From Nostoc commune NIES-4072 (GTDB lineage Bacteria > Cyanobacteriota > Cyanobacteriia > Cyanobacteriales > Nostocaceae), in the NCBI RefSeq assembly GCF_003113895.1, contig NZ_BDUD01000001.1, positions 6,562,792-6,626,791 on the forward strand: 64,000 nucleotides of DNA, read 5' to 3'. The translations under genes were made by a program, and so were the position numbers. This document shows positions 43,670 through 52,189 of the stretch, in pieces. The notes below the pieces were generated by a model, which worked only from the letters and a program-made list of their open reading frames with translations, did not search any database and had not been told where the DNA came from. The number at the start of each line of letters is the position of its first letter. Position 1 is the first letter of the stretch.

Positions 43670-44350
43670 CTATTCACCCTTTCCCAGGTTATCGCGCTGG
43701 CGGATCAAATCGATACCGCGAGATGTGCCTAATCTAGTAGCACCTGCTACGATTAAGTCTAGAGCTTGATTGATAGTGCGGATACCACCTGAGGCTTTAA
43801 TTCCTACTTTTTCTTTAGCAAATTCCTGCAAAAGACGTACATCTGCCACTGTTGCACCACCATTCCAGCCTGTACTAGTTTTTAAGAAAGCTGCTCCCGC
43901 TTCCATAGCTATTTCAGCAGCTATTTTTTTTTCCGCATCTGTCAACAGGTTGGTTTCCAAAATTACTTTGACAGTTTGCCCAGTCTCTTCACAAATTTCG
44001 GCAATTTCCCGGTGGACTTCTTCAGTTTTACCAGCTTTCAACCAACCCAAATTCATTACCACATCCAACTCAGTAGCTCCATTATCCGCCGCTTCTTGAG
44101 CCTCATACAGTTTCACTGCTGAAGTCGTCGCACCAGAAGGAAAGCCAATTACCGTACAGACTTTCGGGTTCTTGCCGTGCAGGAATTCGACTGCTTGTTT
44201 GACATAGGCGGGAAATAGGCAAACCGCCGCAAAATTGAATCTGTATGCTTCTTCACACCACTGCTCAACCTGCTCTGGAGTAGCCGTTGGCATTAAGAGG
44301 GAGTGATCGATAAATGGCGCAATATCAATGTTTGGATAGTCTGCTGCCAT
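43670..44350 (-). CDS. deoC: Deoxyribose-phosphate aldolase
   Basis: DeoC, 226 residues, a class I aldolase cleaving 2-deoxyribose 5-phosphate into glyceraldehyde 3-phosphate and acetaldehyde. The Schiff-base lysine is Lys157 in [10 protein letters not shown]; Asp96 in ELDVVMN and the second lysine in GIKASGGI complete the active site. [15 protein letters not shown] near the start is typical. Leftward, probably in the same transcript as recO after a repeat-filled gap, as found in related genomes. Confidence 0.94.
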   Translation of the reverse strand: MAADYPNIDIAPFIDHSLLMPTATPEQVEQWCEEAYRFNFAAVCLFPAYVKQAVEFLHGKNPKVCTVIGFPSGATTSAVKLYEAQEAADNGATELDVVMNLGWLKAGKTEEVHREIAEICEETGQTVKVILETNLLTDAEKKIAAEIAMEAGAAFLKTSTGWNGGATVADVRLLQEFAKEKVGIKASGGIRTINQALDLIVAGATRLGTSRGIDLIRQRDNLGKGE

Positions 44351-44404
44351 CGTGTCTTCTGCCAGTGATTGATTATTAAACTTTATAAAAAATTAAAACA
44401 TTTC

Positions 44405-44421
44405 TTATATATATATATTAA
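44405..44421. repeat. TA dinucleotide run
   Basis: A short run of about seven TA units upstream of deoC, probably just an AT-rich promoter-region feature. Confidence 0.6.
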
Positions 44422-44522
44422 ACCATATCTATTACAAGTTTATTCTGAAAAGAAGCTGCTGACTTTTATTAGATGTCAGCTTTGTAGATGTCGCGGAATT
44501 ATTGTAAGTGTTTAAGTTGACA

Positions 44523-45701
44523 TTAGACAGTAGTAAGCTTAAAAATATCAACAGCATTTTTTGCACCAGTTCCTAAGAAGTCAAAAATAGTTTTAGCTAA
44601 CGCCTTTGATGCCAAATATGGTACGCCATTACCAATAGTTTTAAACATATTCGTGAGCGACATATTCTCTGGAAGCACAAAAGTTGCAGGCAAAGATTGT
44701 ATGGCTAAAGCTTCTGCCACAGATATTCGTCGGATTTTATAGGGATGCAAATGTACTTCATTATTTCCATAGCAAGCTGTTGGAGAGTAACGCCATCTAT
44801 GCAGACGCTTAAAAGACTTTTTAGAATCATCTCCTTCATCAATAGCAGCAAATCTTGTGATCCCTGCCCTTGGTTGAAAACAGTTTTCAGCATTGGGATG
44901 CTTTAGAACATTATTTTTTCTAAACCAATGTTCAACTGTTAATTCTTGAGGTATGCCGTCAGGGCAAGGGATGATGGAATTTTCCTGGAATGGTTCGCAC
45001 TTACACCAAGGATAAGCAAAAACCCTTGTTTGAGGATATAAAATGTGATTGTCCCAAGGAAAAATCTCTTCAGGTAGGAAATTTTCACTACCGATTTTTA
45101 TTCCTATATCGTTGATAAAACTATTTCGGAAACCAATGAGAATAATTCTTTCTCTATCTTGGGGTACACCATATTCGATAGCATTAATTAATCGCTCTGT
45201 TAATATATAGCCTGCTTCCAGCAATTGTTGCTTGAGCGATTCAAAAAATAAACGGTGCTTTTTTGTTTTCCACAATCCCTTAACGTTCTCAAATAGAAAG
45301 AAATCTGGAAGATTGCGGCAAATTAATTCAACGTAAGAAGCGGAAAGCTTGCCATTATCTCCTAAACGTCCTTTATTTTTTCCGCCAATAGAAAAATCAG
45401 GGCAGGGAGGCCCGCCAATGAAGCCGACAATATTATGAGATTTACGGCAGTCTTGTACTAGCTCCCGGAGGTGTTGTGTTTGTAACCCATCAAGAAGTTG
45501 GGTTACATCTCCTACTTCTCCATCATGATACCCGTATTCTGGTAACGGTAGATTGAGAACCTGGCGTGAATAGCGGTATGCAGCCATGAATGGGGGAAAG
45601 ATTTCATTGACGTAAACAAGCTTAAAACCGTTGGTTTCAAAACCTAAATCTAGGAAACCTGAACCAGCAAAAAAGGAGAAAATACAAGGGCGATCGCTCA
45701 T
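44523..45701 (-). CDS. Cytosine-5 DNA methyltransferase, solitary
   Basis: A 392-residue C5 methyltransferase. Motif I is FFAGSGFLDLGF (10-21), motif IV GGPPCPDFS (97-104) with catalytic Cys100, motif VI FLFENVKG (135-142), motif VIII QDRERIILIG (181-190), and motif X near the end (KTIGNGVPYLASKALAKTI, in part). The variable target-recognition region spans roughly residues 210-310; the target is not predictable. No restriction endonuclease gene lies next to it, so it looks like an orphan methylase. It is divergent from the WcaI-like glycosyltransferase. Confidence 0.88.
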   Translation of the reverse strand: MSDRPCIFSFFAGSGFLDLGFETNGFKLVYVNEIFPPFMAAYRYSRQVLNLPLPEYGYHDGEVGDVTQLLDGLQTQHLRELVQDCRKSHNIVGFIGGPPCPDFSIGGKNKGRLGDNGKLSASYVELICRNLPDFFLFENVKGLWKTKKHRLFFESLKQQLLEAGYILTERLINAIEYGVPQDRERIILIGFRNSFINDIGIKIGSENFLPEEIFPWDNHILYPQTRVFAYPWCKCEPFQENSIIPCPDGIPQELTVEHWFRKNNVLKHPNAENCFQPRAGITRFAAIDEGDDSKKSFKRLHRWRYSPTACYGNNEVHLHPYKIRRISVAEALAIQSLPATFVLPENMSLTNMFKTIGNGVPYLASKALAKTIFDFLGTGAKNAVDIFKLTTV

Positions 45702-45989
45702 TCAATAAATACTGGCATAAAACAGTCTTAATTAATATCGAAATATATAGGGTTTATACTTACGTACTGATTAAAAATGAACAATTTTAAGATTGCTTCA
45801 ATAGTCACAAAATTCACACTCTCTCTAAGTGTTTAATATCAAAATTTACTCAATCTTTAAGGAAAATACCTGACAGAAAAAGAGTCTGAAGTCACAATTA
45901 ATAAATATAGGAGTTTTCAAACTCCAAATCATGTTTAAGACAAATATTTGTCATGAAATAAAAAACCGGGGCACTTCAGACTAATTTTT

Positions 45990-47261
45990 ATGCGAATTTT
46001 AATTTACTCCTACAACTACTATCCAGAACCAATTGGTATTGCCCCACTGATGACTGAATTAGCAGAGGGACTAGTGAAACGTGGGCATCAAGTGCGCGTA
46101 GTCACCGCTATGCCCAACTACCCTGAGCGTCAAATTTACCAGGAATATCGGGGCAGGTGGTATCTCAACGAATATAAAAATGGCGTTCAAATTCAACGCA
46201 GTTACGTTTGGATTCGTCCCCAACCCAACCTATTAGATCGGGTATTACTAGATGCTAGTTTCGTTGTCACTAGTTTTGTGCCCGCCCTCGTCGGTTGGCG
46301 TCCAGATGTTATTCTCTCGACATCGCCATCCTTGCCAAGCTGTGTACCAGTTGCTCTTTTAGGATGGTTACGTGCTTGTCCTGTAATCTTAAATCTACAA
46401 GATATATTACCAGAAGCAGCCGTCCATGTCGGTCTACTAAAAAATAAATTGCTTATAAAGTTATTTACAGTGTTGGAAAAATTTGCTTACCACACTGCCA
46501 GTAAAATTAGCGTCATCGCCGATGGGTTTGTGGACAATTTGCGAGCTAAGGGCGTAGAAGCTGACAAAATTGTGCAAATTCCCAACTGGGTTGATGTCAA
46601 TTTTATCCGCCCTTTGCCTAAAGAAAATAACCCTTTCCGCGCTGCACATAACCTGAATGGCAAATTTGTAGTACTTTATTCTGGCAACATTGCGCTAACC
46701 CAAGGCTTAGAAAGCGTTGTTAAAGCTGCTTCTGTGTTGCGTCATATTCCAGATATTGTTTTTGTCATCGTTGGAGAGGCAAAAGGGTTACAGCGATTGC
46801 AACAGGAATGTCTAGACTGCGGCGCAAATAATGTTTTGCTACTACCATTTCAACCCCGCAAATCTTTGCCACAAATGTTAGCAGCTGCTGATGTTGGTTT
46901 AGTGGTGCAAAAGAAAAATGTTGTATCCTTCAATATGCCGTCAAAAATTCAAGTGCTACTTGCCAGTGGACGAGCTTTGGTTGCTTCTGTCCCCGATAAT
47001 GGTACGGCAGCAAAAGCTATCAGGCAAAGTGGCGGCGGAGTTATCGTTTCTCCAGAAGATCCCCAAGCTTTAGCAATGGCAGTTTTAGATTTGTATCAAA
47101 ATCCGGAAAAAGTCAAAACTCTAGGTTATAAAAGTCGCAAATATGCTGTTGAAAACTATGCTTTTGAGCAAGCTTTAAATCAGTATGAGTCCTTGTGTTA
47201 CTCCTTGACGGCAGAACGTGGAGCAATTCAATCCACAAGAGTTAGGAAACAAGAAGTTTAA
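45990..47261 (+). CDS. WcaI-type glycosyltransferase
   Basis: A 423-residue GT-B glycosyltransferase resembling colanic acid synthesis WcaI proteins. The start RILIYSYNYYPEPIGIAPLMTELAEGL (in part) and HQVRVVTAMPNYPERQIYQ are characteristic; then NLQDILPEAAVHVGLL, IPNWVDVNFIRPLP, the nucleotide-sugar domain with LYSGNIALTQGLESVV and IQVLLASGRALVA. It probably adds a sugar during exopolysaccharide assembly. The STAS/sugar-transferase gene at 50853 could act in the same pathway, though they are not adjacent. Confidence 0.85.
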   Translation: MRILIYSYNYYPEPIGIAPLMTELAEGLVKRGHQVRVVTAMPNYPERQIYQEYRGRWYLNEYKNGVQIQRSYVWIRPQPNLLDRVLLDASFVVTSFVPALVGWRPDVILSTSPSLPSCVPVALLGWLRACPVILNLQDILPEAAVHVGLLKNKLLIKLFTVLEKFAYHTASKISVIADGFVDNLRAKGVEADKIVQIPNWVDVNFIRPLPKENNPFRAAHNLNGKFVVLYSGNIALTQGLESVVKAASVLRHIPDIVFVIVGEAKGLQRLQQECLDCGANNVLLLPFQPRKSLPQMLAAADVGLVVQKKNVVSFNMPSKIQVLLASGRALVASVPDNGTAAKAIRQSGGGVIVSPEDPQALAMAVLDLYQNPEKVKTLGYKSRKYAVENYAFEQALNQYESLCYSLTAERGAIQSTRVRKQEV

Positions 47262-47299
47262 TTTACAGCAGTAGTATTAGATTACACAAAATGCTCAAC

Positions 47300-47833
47300 T
47301 TAAAACCTTAACGATTCTGCATCTTTGAAGCTATCGCCGAAACTATTGTGAGTCACTTTCGGAGGTTGACCCACAGTAAATCCTCCAAAGCTACCTTTTC
47401 GTCCGATATCTCTGAGAGCTAGTAGCACTGCCCATGTGAAGATGGACGCATTGGAATCTTTTAGTAAATCTTCTACTTTTGCATCAATAAAACCAACTCT
47501 AGCACTGAGAGTGATAACTGGGCTAAGTTGCCAAGCAGCTTCTGCACCAAATGAATTAGCAACGATCGCATCTGCCTCATCATTAAATGGATCGCTGGTT
47601 AATTCACTTCTAGTTCCCGTCTTCAAATTGTTATGAGAGTGAATATAGGTAACGCTGAGTTCTGTTGTTTTAGTGGGTTCGAGGGTTAGTTGAGCGATCG
47701 CTAGTGAGCGTGGATGATGGAGGAAAAGTAAGACTACGAGGTAAACCTCATGTCGGTTGTAACAGGCGAGACTATAAAACTGTTCGTCTACAAGGGATTT
47801 ACTACGGCGCATTTTTTGACTCAAACCAATCAT
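47300..47833 (-). pseudogene. C-terminal remnant of an OprB-type (iron-uptake) porin
   Basis: A 177-residue ORF whose residues about 45-165 match the last beta-strands of cyanobacterial OprB/iron-uptake porins: LAIAQLTLEPTKTTELSVTYIHS, SFGAEAAWQLSPVITLSARVGFI, FTWAVLLALRDIGRKGSFGGFTVGQPPKVT (each in part). The full family has about 500-580 residues with signal peptide, SLH domain and barrel; all of that is missing here. The first 45 residues do not belong to the family. The ending after the match (HNSFGDSFKDAESLRF) also looks unrelated. A decayed gene is the best reading. Confidence 0.7.
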
Positions 47834-47993
47834 TAATTGATTAGTTTTTTCTTAATTTTGGATAAGTCTTGTCCTTAACCCAAGCGTATTGACTTTTAGG
47901 CGATCGCTTGTAGCGACACCAACCTAAACAACTACCCCTAGCAGGTTAAACTAGGTCTGGTAACAGCTGCTCCACGTTCCTTATGAGGCTTTT

Positions 47994-48551
47994 ATGGGAG
48001 CTAACCTCAAACAGATTGCCAACTATTTAGACAACCTTGGTTGGGACTACCGTTTTGATGATGAAGAAGACCGAATTATAACAGGTGTGGAGGCTGATAA
48101 CCTAGAAGATTTTCTAATAGTTGTCCAACTGGATGAAGAGGGAAAATTTTTCCGGGTATTTGCCCCTCAAGTTCTGGCAGGAATTCAAGAACATCCTCAC
48201 AAGGGAGTTATCCTACAGACAATGCTTGCCATTTCCTGGGAAACCAAAATGTTGCAATGGGAGTATGACCCATCTGATGGCGAAATTCGTGCCATTATTG
48301 AGTTTCCTTTAGAAGACTCGATTCTTACAGAAAAACAATTTCACCGTTGTCTGAGTGGCTTAATCCAGATTGTGGATAGCATAGCAATACCTCGCCTGAA
48401 AGAAGTAATGGCAACAGGTTTTGATCCGGGGAATATAGAACTTGGGGAAAGACTGTTACTCAGTATCCAAGAAGAAGCCCCAGGATTGCTAGATTTGTTA
48501 GAAAAGGCAATGGAATCGCGAAAAAAGCGAGGAAGTTTTAAGGGTGAGTGA
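47994..48551 (+). CDS. YbjN-domain protein
   Basis: A 185-residue soluble acidic protein. The YbjN fold (type III secretion chaperone-like) is seen from LKQIANYLDNLGWDYRFDDEEDRI through FLIVVQLDEEGKFFRVFAPQV and the later strand EIRAIIEFPLEDSILTEKQFHRCL (each in part). The function is unknown; YbjN proteins are linked to stress responses in E. coli. A DUF3318 gene follows 77 bases later in the same direction. Confidence 0.8.
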   Translation: MGANLKQIANYLDNLGWDYRFDDEEDRIITGVEADNLEDFLIVVQLDEEGKFFRVFAPQVLAGIQEHPHKGVILQTMLAISWETKMLQWEYDPSDGEIRAIIEFPLEDSILTEKQFHRCLSGLIQIVDSIAIPRLKEVMATGFDPGNIELGERLLLSIQEEAPGLLDLLEKAMESRKKRGSFKGE

Positions 48552-48628
48552 GACGGATCATCACTTAAATCGCTATACTCCAAAGTGATACCCTCACTAT
48601 ATACTGAAATTTTCTGGGGCTGGATATT

Positions 48629-49273
48629 ATGACATCCTATGCAACCTCCTCTGCCAAAGCGGAAATGAGTGAACTACGGCGGTTGAAAGGCTTACTACCG
48701 CCAGAATTACAGAGCTGGGTCACGGTTGAAGGCACAACTGAGGTCAATCCACCCCTGGTTCGTTGCGAAGAAATTGGTAAAGACCAGGTAGAAATTCAAA
48801 TTGACTTGGTGAAATGGGATGCCCTCGCAATGGATCAGCGTAATCTGCTGTTCTGGCATGAAGTTGCCCGCGTTCAAAATGACACGATTCCTAAAGATGG
48901 TTGGGAAATGGCAGCACTAGCCATCGGTTTAGGTGGTGCTGTAGGCGAATTGTGGGTACAAGATGGATTGCTTCTGGTGTTAGCTTTGTCGCTGTGTGGT
49001 GTGTCAGGCTGGCGATTGTACCAAAAGAATAGTGGGGAAAAGCAACTAAGAGAATTGATCAATGCTGATGAGAAAGCGATCGCTTTAGCAACTCGGTTTG
49101 GTTATACCCTCCCCAATGCCTACAAGAGTCTAGGTAGCGCCTTGAAAACCCTGATTGACAATACTCCTAGTAAGCGCCAACGGTCGAAATACGAAGCAAG
49201 GCTCTCTGCCCTTAAACGCAGTGCTAATAAGGCAAAAGCTAAATCCAAAACTCCAGACGAGGGCGCACTCTAG
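48629..49273 (+). CDS. DUF3318-family membrane protein
   Basis: A 214-residue protein that matches the cyanobacterial DUF3318 family: MSELRRLKGLLPPELQSWVTVE at the N-terminus, DLVKWDALAMDQRNLLFWHEVARVQND (in part), two membrane segments at about residues 91-107 and 110-128, and a basic C-terminal helix (SKRQRSKYEARLSALKRSANKAKAK, in part). LLFWHEVAR superficially resembles a HExxH motif but lacks the second histidine. Function unknown. Confidence 0.78.
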   Translation: MTSYATSSAKAEMSELRRLKGLLPPELQSWVTVEGTTEVNPPLVRCEEIGKDQVEIQIDLVKWDALAMDQRNLLFWHEVARVQNDTIPKDGWEMAALAIGLGGAVGELWVQDGLLLVLALSLCGVSGWRLYQKNSGEKQLRELINADEKAIALATRFGYTLPNAYKSLGSALKTLIDNTPSKRQRSKYEARLSALKRSANKAKAKSKTPDEGAL

Positions 49274-49856
49274 AAACCAGAAATTAGGTTGGGTGGATAT
49301 TGCCCATCCCACAAAATACCTAAATCAAGCTGAGTTCAATGAACCTCTCCCTGCTTTGAATTAAAGTTCAAGTTAGCCCTTCTCCAACTCTGATACGTTT
49401 TATACATATTTTTGTATAAAATCAAAATCGTTAAAGATCCCCCTAAATCTCTTGATAAATTGGGGGACTTTGAAGGGTTTTTGCCACCCAATTTATCGGG
49501 GGGTTGGGGGGATCAAAAGCTTGTAGGTCAATATTAGAAGACTATTATGAAAGCTGGGAAAAAAATCAATAGTTTACTTTTGCAATAGTCTACGATATCT
49601 GGTTAAACGCATCTAAGCTTAAATATACTTAAATATAAATTCCTGTGGGGTGGGCATCCTGCCCGCCCAGTATATGCAATTTAAATGTAGAACAGCTTAA
49701 ATTAGTTTGAATGCCAACACTCCCCTTGTGTCACCCGCCTGTTAAGTAATTTCTCTGTGAGCGTTGCGGAAATATCCCTCAAAGAGTGTTTTGCTTTTAA
49801 CTGCCTTTCATAAAATCTTACTTTTTTCTTGATTACATCTTTATCAAACTCAAATT
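49274..49856. other. Gene-free region with several small repeats
   Basis: These 583 bases between convergent genes hold an inverted-repeat element (49436-49514), a hairpin GGTGGGCA-TCC-TGCCCGCC (about 49649-49667) of a common Nostoc repeat type, and GGTTGGGTGGATATTGCCC near 49288. No gene is supported. Confidence 0.6.
49436..49514. mobile_element. Nested inverted-repeat element (GATCCCCC ends)
   Basis: A 79-bp element starts GATCCCCCTAAAT and ends GGGGGGATC; inside it, GATAAATTGGG and CCCAATTTATC form a second inverted repeat of 11 bases. It encodes nothing and looks like a MITE or an RNA-hairpin-forming repeat. Confidence 0.65.
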
Positions 49857-50654
49857 TTACAGCTGGTTCAGCATTTTATGCGTCTGAGGGATCACACGCA
49901 CATACTTGAGAAAGCCCTTCATCAAAGCTTGCCACGTTAAAACTTGATCAGCCGTAGGGGCAAACACAGGTATTGAGGAGAATTGTTCAGATACTGCTAA
50001 AGGCGTAACAGGTTGTAAAAATACTGAGATATCTGGACTAACCTCTGCCACTAGCAAAGCTGAACGTTCCAACTCGGCTGGATCTGTGTTTTGAGACACA
50101 ATTATCTTGACAAAAACATTTAAATATGAGTCATGACATAATTGGAGAAATTTAGCATGTTCTTGCCAATGACTTTCGCCGCTAACACTGGGCAATTTTA
50201 AATCCATACCTACAGAGTCTAAGTAAGGGAGAATTATTGCCAGTTGTTCTGGGCGATGTCCGCCAGTTTCTAAGTATATAGGTAGACCAGTTATGGCTCG
50301 TACTTCGGGTAGAAACTGGGTTAAAAATGGGGCATGAAGAAGTGGTTCGCCTCCAGTTAAGCTAATGCTATCGTGTAGAGAAGGTACATTTTGTCGTTCG
50401 ACCCATTCAACTAGTATGGGTAGAGAGACAGGGTTAGAGTGGATTTCAAAGTCGCGCAATCCAGGCGATCGCTCTATCCGACAACTAGCAGGTGCATTCC
50501 AAGTGTGGACACTATCACAAAACTGACAGCGCAAATCACACAAAGCAAAACGAATAAATATCTGACGCGTCCCTACATTTAGTCCTTCCCCTTGAATGGC
50601 AGAAAAGATTTCAATTAGGCGTGCGGTAGGTGTAACCGTATTTTTAGCAATCAT
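49857..50654 (-). CDS. queE: 7-carboxy-7-deazaguanine synthase-like radical SAM protein
   Basis: A 265-residue radical SAM enzyme of the QueE type, which makes 7-carboxy-7-deazaguanine in the queuosine pathway. The cluster-binding cysteines are Cys39, Cys43 and Cys46 in CDLRCQFCDS; the preceding IFSAIQGEGLNVGTRQIFIR is the typical QueE start, and SLTGGEPLLH is the SAM-binding GGEP motif. It is slightly longer than E. coli QueE (223 residues). The gene is divergent from the STAS/sugar-transferase gene. Confidence 0.88.
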   Translation of the reverse strand: MIAKNTVTPTARLIEIFSAIQGEGLNVGTRQIFIRFALCDLRCQFCDSVHTWNAPASCRIERSPGLRDFEIHSNPVSLPILVEWVERQNVPSLHDSISLTGGEPLLHAPFLTQFLPEVRAITGLPIYLETGGHRPEQLAIILPYLDSVGMDLKLPSVSGESHWQEHAKFLQLCHDSYLNVFVKIIVSQNTDPAELERSALLVAEVSPDISVFLQPVTPLAVSEQFSSIPVFAPTADQVLTWQALMKGFLKYVRVIPQTHKMLNQL

Positions 50655-50852
50655 TTGATGAGAGCAACGCGATCGCGCTGCGGCGGCACAACAACAAGGA
50701 TATTTTTTGGCTTCTTGTTCTATTGTGAATCGTCGCTAGCGATCTCCAATCTCAGCCCCGGTAAATTGAAATTAGTCCTTATTACTACTGATTCCAATAT
50801 TAGGTTAGGTAATTTTCTAGGACAAAGTAATGTTTGGCAGATTACATTATAC

Positions 50853-51902
50853 ATGGCAACGAAAGTGCAGAGCTTCATGACTAGCCAACCGACAGAGGTC
50901 GATTTTCCAGTTAATTCCCTAAACGACACGGCTATAGTGCAGATGCCTAAGCGGTTGAGCGTGCTGGAGGCTTTAGGCTTTAAGCAAACCTGCCAAAGCT
51001 TAATCCAGCCCAATTCACATCCTAAGCAAATCATTATTGACTTTCACCAAACTACTTTTATGGATAGTAGTGGCTTAGGTGCCCTGGTCAGTAATTTTAA
51101 ATATGCCCAGACTCAAGGGATTACATTAACACTGCGGAATGTAACACCTCAAATAATGGCAGTTCTAAAACTGACGGGATTGGATCAGGTTTTCCCCTTA
51201 GAGCTTGTAAATGATGCGCCGCTAATAAAACAGGAAGACTTAGTAGATAATCGCAAAACAACTTCCCGTAAAGTAGAGCAGTTACCCACTACTCACCCTT
51301 CTGTGGCATCTTGGATGAAACGGTTGTTAGACATTGTGGGGTCTGTGGTCGGTTTATTAATTACAGGAGTTTTATTTATTCCGATTGCGATCGCTATTCA
51401 AATTAATGATCCCGGGCCCATTTTCTTTAGTCAAATTCGTTGTGGTTGGATGGGGAAACGGTTTAAGATTTGGAAATTCCGTTCTATGTGTGTGGATGCG
51501 GAAGCGAAGAAATCCCAAGTTCAAAACCAAGTGCAAGGTGCTTTTTTCAAAAATGAGAATGACCCCAGAATTACCAAAATAGGGCGCTTTTTACGGCGAA
51601 CTAGTCTTGATGAATTACCCCAATTTTGGAACGTCCTCAAAGGAGAAATGAGTTTAGTAGGCACTCGACCACCGACACCCGATGAAGTGGAACGCTACGA
51701 AGTACCGGAGTGGCAACGTTTAGATGTAAAACCTGGTATGACTGGCGAATGGCAAGTAAACGGGCGTTCTACAGTCCGTAGTTTTGAAGATGTAATTCGC
51801 CTAGATTTGCAGTATCAAAAAAATTGGAGTTTGGTGTACGATTTAAAGCTAATTTTCAAAACTATAGCTATTCTGTTTAATAGAAACAGTGGTGCTGTGT
51901 AG
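50853..51902 (+). CDS. Sugar transferase with N-terminal STAS domain
   Basis: From ATG 50853 this encodes 349 residues. Residues about 20-125 form a STAS (anti-anti-sigma-type) domain with IIIDFHQTTFMDSSGLGALV (in part); DSSGLG at 71-76 holds the serine that is phosphorylated in SpoIIAA-type proteins. Residues 155-349 are a bacterial sugar transferase (polyprenyl glycosylphosphotransferase): KRLLDIVGSVVGLLI, one membrane segment (162-182), KIWKFRSM, RRTSLDELPQFWNVLKGEMSLVGTRP (in part) and the WQVNGRS motif. It starts exopolysaccharide synthesis by loading a sugar phosphate onto lipid. The frame is open from 50655, but that part looks non-coding. Confidence 0.85.
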   Translation: MATKVQSFMTSQPTEVDFPVNSLNDTAIVQMPKRLSVLEALGFKQTCQSLIQPNSHPKQIIIDFHQTTFMDSSGLGALVSNFKYAQTQGITLTLRNVTPQIMAVLKLTGLDQVFPLELVNDAPLIKQEDLVDNRKTTSRKVEQLPTTHPSVASWMKRLLDIVGSVVGLLITGVLFIPIAIAIQINDPGPIFFSQIRCGWMGKRFKIWKFRSMCVDAEAKKSQVQNQVQGAFFKNENDPRITKIGRFLRRTSLDELPQFWNVLKGEMSLVGTRPPTPDEVERYEVPEWQRLDVKPGMTGEWQVNGRSTVRSFEDVIRLDLQYQKNWSLVYDLKLIFKTIAILFNRNSGAV

Positions 51903-51960
51903 CTAACTACCCTTATTCACAATTTTTTGTTAACTCCCAATCACAATAATTGTTAAATAC

Positions 51961-51985
51961 ACCCAAGCCTAAATTAGGCTTGGGT
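51961..51985 (+). terminator. Terminator hairpin after the sugar transferase
   Basis: ACCCAAGCCTAA-A-TTAGGCTTGGGT, 12-base perfect arms, followed by AAATTTTAGG, 58 bases after the stop codon. The T run is short but the stem is strong. Confidence 0.6.
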
Positions 51986-52010
51986 AAATTTTAGGTTTAC
52001 CTACAGCTAA

Positions 52011-52168
52011 TTTTGGATTTTAAATTTTAGATTGACAACACGGATGAATCATCTTTATTTCAATAAAGATGTTTATTTAGTTTGTATCCCCAATTAAAAT
52101 TGAGGGATTAAAACCAAGTTTAGATTTTGGAATTTGAATCATTCAATCCAAAATCCAAAATCTAAAAT
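52011..52168. repeat. Heptamer repeats and a hairpin between convergent genes
   Basis: TTTTAGATTT / AATCCAAAATCC units surround the hairpin CATCTTTAT-TTCA-ATAAAGATG (52050-52071), which is followed by TTTATTT and could terminate rightward transcripts. Confidence 0.7.
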
Positions 52169-52189
52169 TTGGTAATCTTCTGCATCAAA

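Noticed and set aside
48629..49273. Metalloprotease from the HEVAR sequence in the DUF3318 protein
   Set aside because: The second histidine of HExxH is missing, and the overall sequence fits a non-enzymatic membrane protein.
50655..50852. N-terminal extension of the sugar transferase
   Set aside because: The extra 66 residues start at a TTG, are unlike the family and overlap the divergent promoter region of queE.
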